In this document: positions 1 through 11,186 of the stretch, piece by piece | Position numbering within the stretch: the first letter of the stretch is position 1 | Layout: each line of letters begins with the position of its first letter | Origin: Lucinisca nassula | Lineage: Eukaryota > Mollusca > Bivalvia > Lucinida > Lucinidae | Reading direction: 5' to 3' | Assembly: GCA_963580285.1 (NCBI GenBank) | Contig: OY757014.1 | Location: 12,786,725 to 12,850,724 of the forward strand | Length of the DNA stretch: 64,000 bases | Position numbers and translations under genes: made by a program | Notes under the pieces: model-generated | The model's input: the letters and a program-made list of their open reading frames with translations, nothing else | Database searches by the model: none | Told to the model about the DNA's origin: nothing

Positions 1-1126
1 GTAAACTTCTCGTTTCCAAATAACTCCTCCTACAGTTTACATCCGATCAAATTGAAACTTCATACATAGTTAGACGATGATGTGGGGCAGTGCATACTGT
101 TTCGAGGTTACAGTCCACCAAATGTGTATGATAGAGTTATGCGCCTTTGAAATTTTTTGTAATCTTTTTCCTTCCGGATAACTCCCTACAGTTTACATCC
201 GATCAAGCTCAAACTTTATACATAGTTAGACCATGATGTGGGGCAGTGCATATTGTTTCTTGGTTACGGTCCACCAAATATTAATAGAGTTATGCCCCCT
301 TGAAATTTTTTGTAAACTTTTCGTTTCCGGATAACTTCTCTTACAGTTTACATCCAGTCAAGCTGAAACTTCATACATAGTTACGGTCCACCAAATATTA
401 ATAGAGTTATGCCCCCTTGAAATTTTTTGTAAACTTTTCGTTTCCGGATAACTTCTCTTACAGTTTACATCCAGTCAAGCTGAAACTTCATACATAGTTA
501 GGTTACGGTCCACCAAATAATAATAGAGTTATAGCCCTTTGAAATTTTTTGTAAACTTTTCGTTTCCGGATAACTCCTCATTCAGTTTACATCCGATCAA
601 GCTGAAACTTCACCCATAGTTAGACCATGATGTGGGGCAGTGCATATTGTTTTGAGGTAACAGTCAACCAAATAATAATAGAGTTATGCCCCTTTGAAAT
701 TTTTTGTAAACTTTTTGTTTCTGGATGACTCTTACATTTTACATTCGATTTAGCTGAAACTTCATATATAATTAGACCATGATGTGGGGCAGCACATATT
801 GTTTGGAGGTTATGGTCCACCAAATAATAATAATGATATGGAGCAGTGCATATTATTTCAAGGTTATGGTCCACCACTTATTGCCAGAGTTATGCCTATA
901 TTATTTTGAGGTTATGGTCCACCAAATATTACTGAGCATGAAAGTTTGTTGGAGACAGGTAGTTTGAGCCATTGGGGGTTATTAATAGTGCCAGTTAAGA
1001 ATATATGGAGCACATATTGTTCCTTGGTTACATTCAACAAACCCAAACTTGAACAGCAGTCAGTATATAGATGCTCCATCTTACTAATTGCCACGGGCGT
1101 ATAATGCCCTGCTTGGGGAGCTCATG
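1..1126. repeat. Tandem array of ~150-155 bp units (HINE-G family)
   Basis: Six to seven diverged units, each with gatgtggggcagtgcata, ccaccaaataataatagag, gaaattttttgtaaac and cagtttacatccgatcaa. Units around 360-490 are shortened and near-identical to each other. The array is cut by the window start. It ends with a small hairpin (gggcgtataatgccc, 1094-1108) then gagctcatg. Related units occur at 15840-17426, 28085-28210, 28440-28535 and 28780-28930. Confidence 0.85.
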
Positions 1127-1230
1127 TTATTCGTTTGTCAGTCGACCTAACACAAATTTTTAAAGCTCCTCAGTGTTAATGTCCGGGGGGAATACCACTG
1201 ATTTGTAGGAAAGCCATGTAATGGTATTTT

Positions 1231-1500
1231 CATTACGATAACACACCTGTGCGACATAGTGCATTTTTTCGTATCTCCAAAATGGCTACTTTTCTGATGA
1301 AAATCCGTGATATTTTTCTTATTTATACTGCAAACATTGGTTGTAGGTGCTCATTAGAAGGCAGTTCTAACGAGTACCCACAACCTATGTCTTGGAATAA
1401 AAATAAGAAAAATAATTAATACCCCAGTAAACCCCAGTTTTCTCTATATAAAGTGGGGTTTAAGGGGGTGTTCATTTCACGGACTTGTTCACGTAATGAT
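1231..1500. mobile_element. P1 hairpin MITE, copy 1
   Basis: Begins cattacgataacacacctg and ends acttgttcacgtaatga, an inverted pair typical of P1. A central long hairpin (ctcgttagaaccgcctc / gaggcggttctaacgag in other copies) is followed by a second inverted repeat (accccagttttctctatata...gtggggttt). Here the central stem has lost its tip. Confidence 0.75.
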
Positions 1501-1924
1501 AGAAAATAGCTGCGCTTTTCTTCTCATTGTGAGGTCAGTGTTTGGTATGACAGACCTCTAAAGAATCTCGACTGGAATCATGTGTTTGGTAGACCCAGAT
1601 CAGATGTCGTAAAATATGACATCAGATCAGGCTCTATTATATTGTCTGTATACAATGCAGGAATTTAGGGGTCAGACAAAACACTATTATAAGTTGCCGT
1701 TCAGAACCATTTTTTCTGCTGCAACACTCAGAGACAGTCTACCCATCAGTGCTGTCAGTGCTTTGATTTATTTTTCTCTCTTTCATTTGAGGGCATACCT
1801 TATTGACCTATAAGTCAGTTAATGGGGACATCATTTGGTTTGATTTGAACAACCCAGTCAACACTATTAATATCGTTGTTAAGTCGGTCAGTTTACCTGA
1901 CCATATTATGTTTTGTTTTTGTTT

Positions 1925-2215
1925 GTTCATTTGATTTGAGGCTTAACATCCCCATCAACACTATATGTCACTTTGGAGACGTTGTGCCCAATTTCGTTTG
2001 ACTTATACCCGAAATTTAGATGAAATGACATCTCAAGCCATGCCGCCCAATGGAACCAATAGGGTTTATATGCATGGACGGTCCGACTCGCACCACTTTG
2101 CCACCATAGACCCTCTAAGCAGTTTACCAGGACTCATTGTGTGGTCGCTGCAGCTCTGGAAGCACCATGCAGCCCAATCTATTTCTCCAAGCCCCAATGG
2201 GCGAGCGCCAACATT
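1925..2215 (-). mobile_element. SINE-S copy, ~290 bp
   Basis: Reverse orientation relative to the (CAAA)-rich tail seen in other copies. Shared words: gacatctcaagcc, gggtttat, catggacggtccgactcg, tagatcctctaag, gaagca-catgcagccca. About 14 copies or pieces are in the window. The family looks like a non-autonomous retroposon: fixed length, one end in CAAATCAAACAAAC. Its promoter type is not clear. Confidence 0.7.
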
Positions 2216-2337
2216 ATGTCTTGTTTTTGGCATGCTGAAGTTTGGGGACAAGTTGGGCATATCCAATAGCCTTTTATAAAAATATGAGTATACTATTTCA
2301 GTGGCAGACAGTGTAGACACTGATCAGAATGATACAA

Positions 2338-2420
2338 TGATTATTTGACCCATTGCGTACTAGTGGACTCTTCCATTGCTATATATTGGACAAGTTCATT
2401 GTCAAATAAGGGATATTAGG
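2338..2420. repeat. P2 palindromic MITE fragment
   Basis: Holds the P2 end words gacccattgcgtactagtgg and actcttccattgctatat; the palindromic core is missing. Confidence 0.5.
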
Positions 2421-2430
2421 CCTATTTTTT

Positions 2431-4494
2431 AGCTCACCTGTCACGTAGTGACAAGGTGAGCTTTTGTGATCACATTCTGTCCGTCGTCCGTGCCTCCGTG
2501 CGTGCGTCCGTGCGTGCATACGTAAACAATTTCAAATAAGTATATCTCTAATACCCCATGGCCAATCTTGATCAAATTTTATGTGAAGCATCATCAGGTA
2601 GGGCGAAAGGCTGCATAAGGTTTTTGGGCTGATCCGATTGGAATTCTGGTTGCCATGGCAACATATAGCCCTCATAGACTTATAATTGGAAAAATGAAAA
2701 AAAACTTCTTCTCTGAAACCACAGGGCCCAGAGCTTAGAGATTTAGCTTGTAACAATGTTAAGTGGTCACCTACGTAATTCCTGCCAATCATGCCCCTGG
2801 GGTCCAAATTGGCCATCCCCGGGGCCCTTTAGCTCCTATAGACTCATAATGGAAAACAAAAAGCTTCAAAAATCTTCTTCTCTGAAACCACAGGGCCCAG
2901 AGCTTATATATTTAGCATGTAGCAACAACAAATGGTCACCTACATAATTCCTGCCAATCATACCCCTGGGTTTCAAATGGGCCACGCCCCGTGGCCCCTT
3001 CGCTCCCATAGACTCCTAATGGAAAAAAAGTTTCAAAAATCTTCTTCTCTGAAACCACAGGGACCAGAGCTTAGGTATTTAGCATGTAGAAACGGCAAGT
3101 GGTCACCTACATAATTCCTGCCAATCATGCCCCTGGGGTCCAAATTGGCCACGCCCCGGGGCCCCTTAGCTCCTATAGACTCATAATGGAAAAAAGTTTC
3201 AAAAATCTTCTTCTCTGAAACCACGGGGCCCAGAGCTCAGATATTTAGAATGTAGCAACGACAAGTGGTCACCTAAATAATTCCTGCCAATCATGCCCCT
3301 GGGGTCCAAATGGGCCACGCCCCGGGGCCCCTTCGCTCCCATAGGCTCATAATGGAAAAAAGCTTCCAAAATTTTCTTCTCTGAAACCACAGGGCCCAGA
3401 CCTTAGGTATTTTGCATGTAGCAACGGCAACTGGTCACCTACATAATTCCTGCCAATCATGCCCCTTGGGTCCAAATTGGCCACACCCCGGGGGCCCCTT
3501 AGCTCCCATAGACTCATAATGGAAAAAAAAGCTTCACAAATCTTCTTCTCTGAAACCACAGGGCCCATCGCTTAGATATGTAGCATGTAGCAATGGCAAG
3601 TGGTCACCTACATAATTCCTGCCAATCATGCCCCTGGAGTCCAAATTGGCCATGCCCCAAGGCCCCTTAGCTCCAATAGACTCATAATGGAAAAAAAGTT
3701 TCAAAAATCTTCTTGTCTGAAACCACAGGGCCTAGAGCTGAGATATTTAGCATGGAGCAACGACAAGTGGTCACCTAAATAATTCCTGCCAATCATGCCC
3801 CTGGGGTCCAAATGGGCCACGCCCCGGGGCCCCTTCGCTCCCATAGACTGATAATGGAAAAATGCTTCAAAAATCTTCTTCTCTGAAACCACAGGGCCCA
3901 GAGCTTAGATATTTAGCGCGTAGCAATGGCAAGTGGTCACCTACATAATTCCTGCCAATCATGCCCCTGGGGTCCAAATGGGCCACGCCCTGGGGCCCCT
4001 TAGCTCCCATAGACTCTTAATGGTAAAAAAAGCTTAAAAAATCTTCTTCTCTGATACCACAGGGCCCAGAGCTTAGATATTTAGCATGTAGCAACGGCAA
4101 GTGGTCACCTACATAAATCCTGCCAATCATGGCCCTGGGGTCCAAATGGGCCACGCTCCCAGACTCATAATGGAAAAAAAGTTTCAAAAATCTTTTTCTC
4201 TGAAACCGCAGGGCCATGAGCTTAGATATTTAGCATTTAGCAATGGCAAGTGGTCACCTAAATAAATCCTGCCAATCATGCCCCTGGCATCCAAATAGCT
4301 AAGGCAAGGGGGCCCTTAGCTCCCATACACTCATATTGGAAAAAAGCTTCAAAAATATTCTTCTGTGAAACTACAGGACCCAGAGCTTAGATATTAAGCA
4401 TGTGGCAATGACAAGTGGTCACCTACATAAATCCTGCCAATCATGCCCCTGGGGTCCAAACAGGTGAGCGATATAGGGCCATTGGGCCCTCTTG
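2431..4494 (+). mobile_element. HINE-A1: Helentron-like element with 167-bp internal array
   Basis: The left end is a hairpin agctcacctgtcac...gtgacaaggtgagct. Then come a short (gtccgt)-rich stretch and about 11 units of about 167 bp (ttcttctctgaaaccacagg, tcacctacataattcctgcc, ccaatcatgcccctgg, cacgccccggggcccctt). The right end has caggtgagcg, an inverted match to the left-end ctcacctg, then a terminal hairpin agggccattgggccct and CTTG followed by T. Subterminal inverted repeats, a 3' hairpin, T/T insertion and internal tandem arrays match HINE or bivalve pearl-type elements (family knowledge). No protein is encoded. Confidence 0.75.
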
Positions 4495-4508
4495 TTTTCA
4501 TTTTTATT

Positions 4509-6722
4509 AGCTCACCTGTCACATAGTGACAAGGTGAGCTTTTGTGATCACATTTTGTCCGTTGTGCGTCCGTCCGTTCGTCCTTGCGTCCGTAAACAAT
4601 TTCAAATAAGTATATCTCTAATACCCCATGGCCAATCTTGATCAAATTTTATGTGAATCATCATCAGGTAGGGGGAAAGCTTGCATAAGGTTTTTGGGCT
4701 GATGAGATTGGAATTCTGGTTGCCATGGCAACATATAGCTCCCATAGACTTATAATGGGAAAAATTTAAAAAATCTTCTTCTCTGAAACCACAGGGTCCA
4801 GAGCTTAGATATTTAGCTTGTAACAATGTTAAGTGGTCACCTAAATAATTCCTGCCAATCATGCCCCTGGGGTCCAAATTGGCCACACCCCGGGGCCCCT
4901 TAGCTCCTATAGACTCATAATGGGAAAAAAAAGCTTCAAAAATCTTCTTCTCTGAAACCACAGGGCCCAGAGCTTAGATATTTAGCATGTAGCAACAGCA
5001 AATTGTCACCTACATAATTCCTGCCAATCATGCCCCTGGGTTCCAAATGGGCCATGCCCCGGGGCCCCTTCGCTCCTATAGACTCATAATGGAAAAAAAG
5101 TTTCAAAAATCTTCTTCTCTGAAACCACAGAGCCCAGAGCTGAGATATTTAGCATGTAGCAACGACAAGTGGTCACCTAAATAATTCCTGCCAATCATGC
5201 CCCTGGGGTCCAAATGGGCCACGCCCCGGGGCCCCTTCACTCCCATAGACTCAAAATGGAAAAAAGCTTAAAAAATCTTCTTCTCTGAAACCACAGGGCC
5301 CAGAGCTTAGATATTTAGCATGTAGCAACGGCAAGTGGTCACCTACATAATTCCTGCCAATCATGCCCCTGGGGTCCATACCGGCCACGCCCCGGGGCCC
5401 CTTAGCCTCTATAGGCTCATAATGGAAAAAAGCTTCAAAATCTTTTTCTCTGAAACCACAAGGCCGAGAGCTAAGATATTTAGCATGTAGCAACGGCAAG
5501 TGGTCACCTACATAAATCCTGCCAATCTTGCCCCTGGGGTCTAAATGGGCCATACCCCTGGGCCCCTTAGCTCCCATAGACTCATAATGGAAAAAAAAAA
5601 AATAAAAAATCTTCTTCTCTGAAACCACAGGGCCCAGAGCTTAGATATTTAGCATGTAGCAACGGCAAGTGGTCACCTACATAATTCCTGCCAATCATGC
5701 CCCTGGGTTCCAAATGGGCAACGCCCCGGGGCCCCTTAGCTCCCATAAACTCATAATCGAAAAAAGTTTCAAAAAGCTTCTTCTCTGAAACCACAGGGCC
5801 CAGAGCTTAGGTATTTTGCATGTAGCAACGGCACGTGGTCACCTACATAATTCCTGCCAATCATGCCCCTGGGGTCCAAATTGGCCACACCCCGGGGCCC
5901 TTAGCTCCCATTGACTCATAATGGAAAAAAAGTTTCAAAAATCTTCTTCTCTGAAACCACAGGGCCCAGAGCTTGGCTATTTAGCATGTAGCAACAGCAA
6001 GTGGTCATCTACATAATTCCTGCCAATCATGCCCCTGGGTTTCAAACGAGCCACGCCCCGCGCCCCTTAGCTCCTATAGACTCATAATTGGGAAAAGCTT
6101 CAAAAAGCTTCTTCTTTGAAACCACAGGACGCAGAGCTGAGATATTTAGCATCTAGCAAGGGCAAGTGGTCACCTACATAAATCCTGCCCCTGGGGTCCA
6201 AATGGGCCCCTTAGCTCCCATAGACTCACAATGGGAAAAAAGCTTCAAAAATCTTCTTCTCTGATACCACAGGGCCAAGAGCTTAGATATTTAGCATTTA
6301 GCAACGGCAATTGGTCACCTACATAAATCCTGCCAATCATGGCCCTGGGTTCCAAATGGGCCACGCCCCGGGGCCCCTTTGCTCCCATAGACTCATAATG
6401 GAAAAAAAGTTTCAAAAATCTTCTTCTCTGAAACCACAGGCCCAAGAGCTTAGCTATTTAGCATGTAGCAACAGCAAGTGGTCACCTACATAATTCCTGC
6501 CAATCATGCCCCTGGGTTTCAAATGGGCCACACCATGGGGCCCCTTTGCTCCCATAGACTCATAATGGAAAAAGCTTCAAAAATCTTCTTCTCTGAAACC
6601 ACAGGGCCAAGAGCTTAGATATTTAGCATGTAGCGACGGCAAGTGGTCACCTACATAATTCCTGCCAATCATGCCCCTTGGGTCCAAACAGGTGAGCGAT
6701 ATAGGGCCATTGGGCCCTCTTG
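4509..6722 (+). mobile_element. HINE-A2: second Helentron-like element, immediately downstream
   Basis: Same ends as HINE-A1: left hairpin agctcacctgtcac...; right caggtgagcgat, hairpin agggccattgggccct, CTTG at 6719-6722. About 12 units of ~167 bp. Only 14 bp separate it from HINE-A1 in the same orientation, so the pair may be a tandem insertion or a rolling-circle dimer. Confidence 0.75.
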
Positions 6723-6727
6723 TTCTA

Positions 6728-6862
6728 TTTTTGATGGAAAATTCTGTCAGCACATAGTGCAGACCCTGACCAGACACCGCATTCTGCGGCATCTGATCTG
6801 GGCCTGCACTGTTCGCCAAGGTACCTCTTTAGGGGTTTCCCGCATGCAATGGGTTAAATAAG
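6728..6862. repeat. P2 palindromic MITE, right half
   Basis: Palindrome ccagacaccgcattctgcgg / cgcatctgatct, then gggcctgcactgtt and the end word tgcaatgggttaa. HINE-A2 abuts its left side. Confidence 0.65.
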
Positions 6863-7029
6863 CTAAAATCTGAACAAGTATTGGTTTATTGTTACATCTT
6901 TGCAGTCTGAACAGAGACATTGTTGTTCACGAGTTCTTGATAACCTTACGGCTAGTCAAATGGCAACCTATGAAGACTGGCTAGAATGTTGATCAGAGTC
7001 TATGCTGGTGCATGGGGCTAATTGTACTG

Positions 7030-7233
7030 TAATGGTCCGAAGTATTGGAACAGACAGGCCTAAGCAAAGAGTGCAGACCCAGATCAGACCCCTCCTTAAA
7101 GGAGCAGTCTGATCTGGATCTTCACTGTTTGCCATTCTGTCTGCACTTTTTGGACACCTTGCTGGATCATGAAAGAGTTTTTTTGTAAAAAATTTAGGGG
7201 AATTAGAGCAAGTTCTCAAGTTGTCCAATTTTT
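7030..7233. repeat. P4 palindromic MITE, copy 1
   Basis: Holds gacaggcctaagcaaa, a palindrome cagatcagacccctcc...ggagcagtctgatctg, and the right-hand words ttggacaccttgctggatcatg and aattagagcaagttctcaag. HINE-B1 starts in the T run at its right end. Confidence 0.7.
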
Positions 7234-8355
7234 ATGCCCCCGGAATCTAAGAGATTCGGGGGCATATAGTTTTTTTTTTTGGTCTGTCTGTCTGTTTGTC
7301 TGTCTACAAAAACCTTAACATTGGGCATAACTTTTGAATGGTAATAGATAGAGCTTTCATATTTCACATTTGTATACCTTATCACAAGACCTTTCCAGTG
7401 GTACCATAATTTTTGATCTTGTGACCTTGAACTTGACCTTTGACCCTATTTTTTTTCAATTTTTTTCCGTTTGTCTGTTTGTCTGTCTACAAAAACCTTA
7501 ACATTGGGCATAACTTTTGAATGGTAATAGATAGAGCTTTCATATTTCACATGTGTATACCTTATCACAAGACCTTTCCAGTGGTACCATAATTTTTGAT
7601 CTCGTGACCTTGAACTTGACCTTTGACCTATTTTTTTCAAAATTTTTAAAAACATTAACTTTGGCCATAACTTTCGATTGGTAAGTGATAGGGCTTTCAT
7701 ATTTCATATGTGCATTTATTTTCACAAGACCTTTCTAGTGGTACCATAGTTTTTGACCTTGTGACCTTGACAGTGATGTTTGACCTACTTTTTAAAAACT
7801 TTAACATTGGCCATAACTTTCGATTGGTAAGTGGTAGGGCTTTCATATTTCACATGTGCACTCCTTGTCACAAGACCTTTCTAGTGGTACCATAATTTTT
7901 GACCTCGTGACCTTGACCTTGACCTACTTTTGTAAACTTTAACATTGGCCATAACATTCGATTGGTAAGTAGTAGGGCTTTCATATTTCACACGTGCACT
8001 CCTTGTCACAAGACCTTTCTAGTGGTACCATAATTTTTATCCATCCAGACACCACCCCCCCCTCAAGGTCAAGGTCACTGTAGCTATTTTTAGAAAAACT
8101 TTGTCATCGCTCTAGCGCCAACATTTCTTTACTGATTTCAATATAACTTCACACAAATGTTCCTTATGACAATATCTCGAGCGAGTTCGACTTTCAAGGT
8201 CATGACCTCAAGGTCACTGTGGCTATTTTTAGAAAAACTTTGTCATCGCTCTAGCGCCTACATTTCTTGGCCATACCTTTTGATTGCTTAGTGATACTGC
8301 TTTCATATTTAACATGCGCTGTCCGGGGGCATCAGTGTTTCACAAACACATCTTG
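7234..8355 (+). mobile_element. HINE-B1: Helentron-like element with ~150-bp array
   Basis: The left end is a hairpin atgcccccggaatc...gattcgggggcat. Units of about 150 bp follow (gccataactttcgattggta, gctttcatatttcacatgtg, cacaagacctttctagtgg, gtgaccttgacc). The right end has tccgggggcatc, inverted relative to the left end, then hairpin gtgtttcacaaacac and CTTG at 8352-8355. Same terminal logic as HINE-A with a different sequence. The Penelope-like element joins right after CTTG. Confidence 0.72.
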
Positions 8356-10600
8356 TTTCCTTATACACCAACATACCTCATAGAGACGGCATATGTGCAA
8401 GTAATCATGCCCTTGAAACAAGACTATCAAAAGAACCCAAGACATGGGTATTACTCAGACTGCTCCATTTCATCCTCACAAGAACTGCCTTCAAATTCAA
8501 TGACAAATTTTATGAGCAAATATCAGGCACTACAATGGGCACAAAATGTGCTCCAAGCTACGCCATCTTATTCATGGACAAACTTGAGAGAGATTTTTTG
8601 TCAACCAGTAAATTGTTACCCCTGGTATGGTGGAGATATATTGATGATATTTTCATGATATGGCAACATTCTCATGAGGAGTTGAACTCCTTCCTTGTAG
8701 CCTTAAACTCATTCCACGAAACGATAAAATTTACTGCGGACATCAGCAAGAACTCAGTCAATTTTCTGGATGTAAAAGTAACAAAGGACTCAACAGGGAA
8801 TATGATTACAGATCTGTACACTAAACCGACAGACTCCCACCTATATCTTCACTACAGCTCTTTTCACCCTAAACATCAAAAACAAAGTCTACCTTACAGC
8901 CAAGCGCTACGACTTCGCCGCATATGCAGTACTGACGATCTATACAAAACAGCCACACAGAAGTTGTTTCAAAACTTCATACGCAGAGGATACCCAATCC
9001 AGCTCGTCCGAAGTGCCATTGAAAAAGCGTTATCTAAGAATCGCGATGACCTTCTACAACCCAAAAACATAGATAAACAAAACAATAATATCATACCATT
9101 CACCATCACCCACAATCCCTTCAACCCACCGATTGGAAAAATCTTGTCGAAATACAGACGGATACTTGAAATCTCTGAAGAACTTTATCCAATCCTTGAA
9201 AGTAAAATATTTATCACCCACAAACGAGCTACAAACTTGAAACAGTTATTAGTCCGTGCCGACATAAATCCCCCAGTTATAAATAAAGGCAGCTCACCTT
9301 GCGGAAAACCATGCTCTACATGCCCTTTCATGGAAAAAACAGACCATGTAACATCATGGAAGACCAAACAACGGTACATAATTAAGGGCAGTTTTAACTG
9401 CAAAACCAAGAATGTAATCTACGTGATCAGTTGCAAGAAATGCGGACTTCAATATGTAGGACAATCAGGTAACACATTTAATGAACGTTTACGAGGACCC
9501 TTGACAGACATTAGGCAACAGAACCATGTAAAACCAGTCTCACGTCATTTCCTCTCCAACAATCACACGTTAAACGACGTTAACGCAATCATCGTCGCCC
9601 AGACAACAAATAACGTCAACATTAGACTAAGAACAGAAGAGTGTTGGATAGCCAATCAGGCCCAATCTACAATCAAAATATCCAACTGGTCTCAACCTGA
9701 TTCAGTAATGGAGAAACCGTTTCACTGCAAGAACTGTGGTAAATCTTTCACTACAATTAGCAACTTACGAAGACATAACACCTCTTTTCACAAGCCGGAA
9801 AATATCAGATACCAATGCTGGCATTGCCATAGAACATATTCCAGACAGGAAAATGCTAGAAAACATGCACTTCTGGAACACAGAGATATCGAAAAGAAAA
9901 CGGTGAAACTTATGATGCCAAACAAAAGATGGAAACCGGAAATTTTCACACCAGGACCATGGAACCCCCCACCAGAAGCCAGACCCAAGAACAAAACCAT
10001 TTACAAATTGGAATTACCAGTAGGACCATCGGAAAAAAGCCATATAAACACGCTAAAACAAAAAAGAAGGATTAGCAAACTCAGCCAGTTCTTTCCGCTA
10101 ACTATTGAAGAACAGTTCTTTCCGCTAACTATTGAAGAAGCCGTAACAACCATAACATCAAATGAAACATCAACAGTCGGGAGACTCAACATTCTTCAAC
10201 TTCAACAAGATCTAGCCATCACCCCGTCATCATCAACGGAAACAATCGTATTATGATGAGAACATAGAAGAAGACGAACCACAAGATGTACAAGCCACGA
10301 CAATTTACGGGATCTTTGACACAGCTAAAGATTTAATTTAAATTTCTACTAACATTTCAATTCATATCTTTCATAAGGACTCTCTAATATTGACCTTCTG
10401 TTGACACCATAACTTCTACTTTCACTTTGCTTTTGAGAAACTATTTTTAGAACAATAGGTATCACGTGACTAATTTGATCCAGTTTTTTATACTTCAGTA
10501 AACATCTCACTCTGTACAATGTCTTCAAAAAGGTCATTGTATGACCGAAACTAGTCGACAATAAAACTAACCTGTCAAATAAGCCCGTGGTTGATTGTTA
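8356..10600 (+). mobile_element. 5'-truncated Penelope-like retroelement
   Basis: Starts abruptly inside the reverse transcriptase reading frame where HINE-B1 ends, so the 5' part is missing, as is common for Penelope-like insertions. It holds one 632-codon frame (8358-10256) and about 340 bp of 3' sequence with a hammerhead-like half motif at 10532-10560. The exact 3' end and target duplication could not be set. Confidence 0.8.
8358..10256 (+). CDS. Penelope-like RT / GIY-YIG endonuclease with two C-terminal C2H2 fingers (5' truncated)
   Basis: The 632-residue frame has no ATG at its left edge; it enters at SLYTNIPHRDGI, the sequence just after the RT motif A aspartate, so that catalytic residue is lost. 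RT motifs follow: FYEQISGTTMGTKCAPSYA and RYIDDIFMIW (YIDD at 8637-8648), then NFLDVKV. A CGKPCSTCPF linker precedes the GIY-YIG endonuclease (VIYVI...QYVG, 9414-9461; candidate catalytic Arg at 9486). Two C2H2 fingers follow, C-x2-C-x12-H-x4-H (9726-9791 and 9816-9881), with a MEKPF linker. A 27-nt exact duplication (10086-10139) repeats QFFPLTIEE. The frame is otherwise intact, so the insertion is fairly young. RT plus GIY-YIG defines the Penelope class (family knowledge); the added fingers may guide DNA or RNA binding (inference). Confidence 0.88.
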   Translation, partial: SLYTNIPHRDGICASNHALETRLSKEPKTWVLLRLLHFILTRTAFKFNDKFYEQISGTTMGTKCAPSYAILFMDKLERDFLSTSKLLPLVWWRYIDDIFMIWQHSHEELNSFLVALNSFHETIKFTADISKNSVNFLDVKVTKDSTGNMITDLYTKPTDSHLYLHYSSFHPKHQKQSLPYSQALRLRRICSTDDLYKTATQKLFQNFIRRGYPIQLVRSAIEKALSKNRDDLLQPKNIDKQNNNIIPFTITHNPFNPPIGKILSKYRRILEISEELYPILESKIFITHKRATNLKQLLVRADINPPVINKGSSPCGKPCSTCPFMEKTDHVTSWKTKQRYIIKGSFNCKTKNVIYVISCKKCGLQYVGQSGNTFNERLRGPLTDIRQQNHVKPVSRHFLSNNHTLNDVNAIIVAQTTNNVNIRLRTEECWIANQAQSTIKISNWSQPDSVMEKPFHCKNCGKSFTTISNLRRHNTSFHKPENIRYQCWHCHRTYSRQENARKHALLEHRDIEKKTVKLMMPNKRWKPEIFTPGPWNPPPEARPKNKTIYKLELPVGPSEKSHINTLKQKRRISKLSQFFPLTIEEQFFPLTIEEAVTTITSNETSTVGRLNILQLQQDLAITPSSSTETIVL

Positions 10601-10980
10601 ATTCAGTCTTTTCGTATTTTATCCTTTGTTTTATGATTGTTATGGTATGTTTTGTCCAGCCCAGGCTTATTCAATTTCCAAATAGTATAGAAGTGGGGAC
10701 TGGTTTTACAGTAATTCAACCAAAAGCAAATAAAAATTGACTACCGGTATATATATGGTCTGTGGAACAATAACACTCTGTTACAATATTTCATTTCTGA
10801 TATTTGTTCAATTTTATTACTGTCCCTACAAGTATGTGTTTGATTTCTAAGATTGTTAAAATATGTTTGTGAAGTTTTCTTGAAATATTTTGCAAAGGCA
10901 ATGCCCAGATTAGACATGCTGTTTTGTCTAATTGCTGTCTTGTCTAATTGATATTCCCTATCCCGCTGAACACAATAACA
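10257..10980. other. Penelope-like 3' sequence, then unassigned AT-rich DNA
   Basis: 10257-10600 is probably 3' UTR of the retroelement. From 10600 to 10980 nothing is recognisable beyond an AT-rich stretch. Confidence 0.5.
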
Positions 10981-10983
10981 CAA

Positions 10984-11117
10984 TGTAAATGCAGATCATG
11001 TGGCTTTGAAAGAAACCATCAGATTCTGATCTGGATCTACACTGTTCATCATTCAATTTGTGAATTTAAATCAAAAGAGGATATAGTGAATTAATTTATT
11101 CAGCAGAACAAGGGTAA
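10984..11117. repeat. P3 palindromic MITE, degenerate copy
   Basis: Holds gatctggatctacactgtt and attcagcagaacaagggta; the left arm is decayed. Confidence 0.55.
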
Positions 11118-11186
11118 AGTACTTTACTTTGTACAATAAGCCTTTCTCTGAAAGTATGGTACTTAAACAACTATAATAATTATATA

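Noticed and set aside
2431..4494. CRISPR-like array
   Set aside because: Repeats are ~167 bp with no unique spacers, and the genome is eukaryotic.
4688..4700. ctgatgag in a HINE-A unit as a hammerhead core
   Set aside because: No GAAA, no stem II and the sister element reads ctgatccg; chance match.
2431..6722. Long chains of open frames on both strands (for example 5251-5628 minus, KGPRGVAHLDPRGMIG repeated)
   Set aside because: They are translations of the 167-bp array units. They appear in each unit in several frames, have no start context, and break between units.
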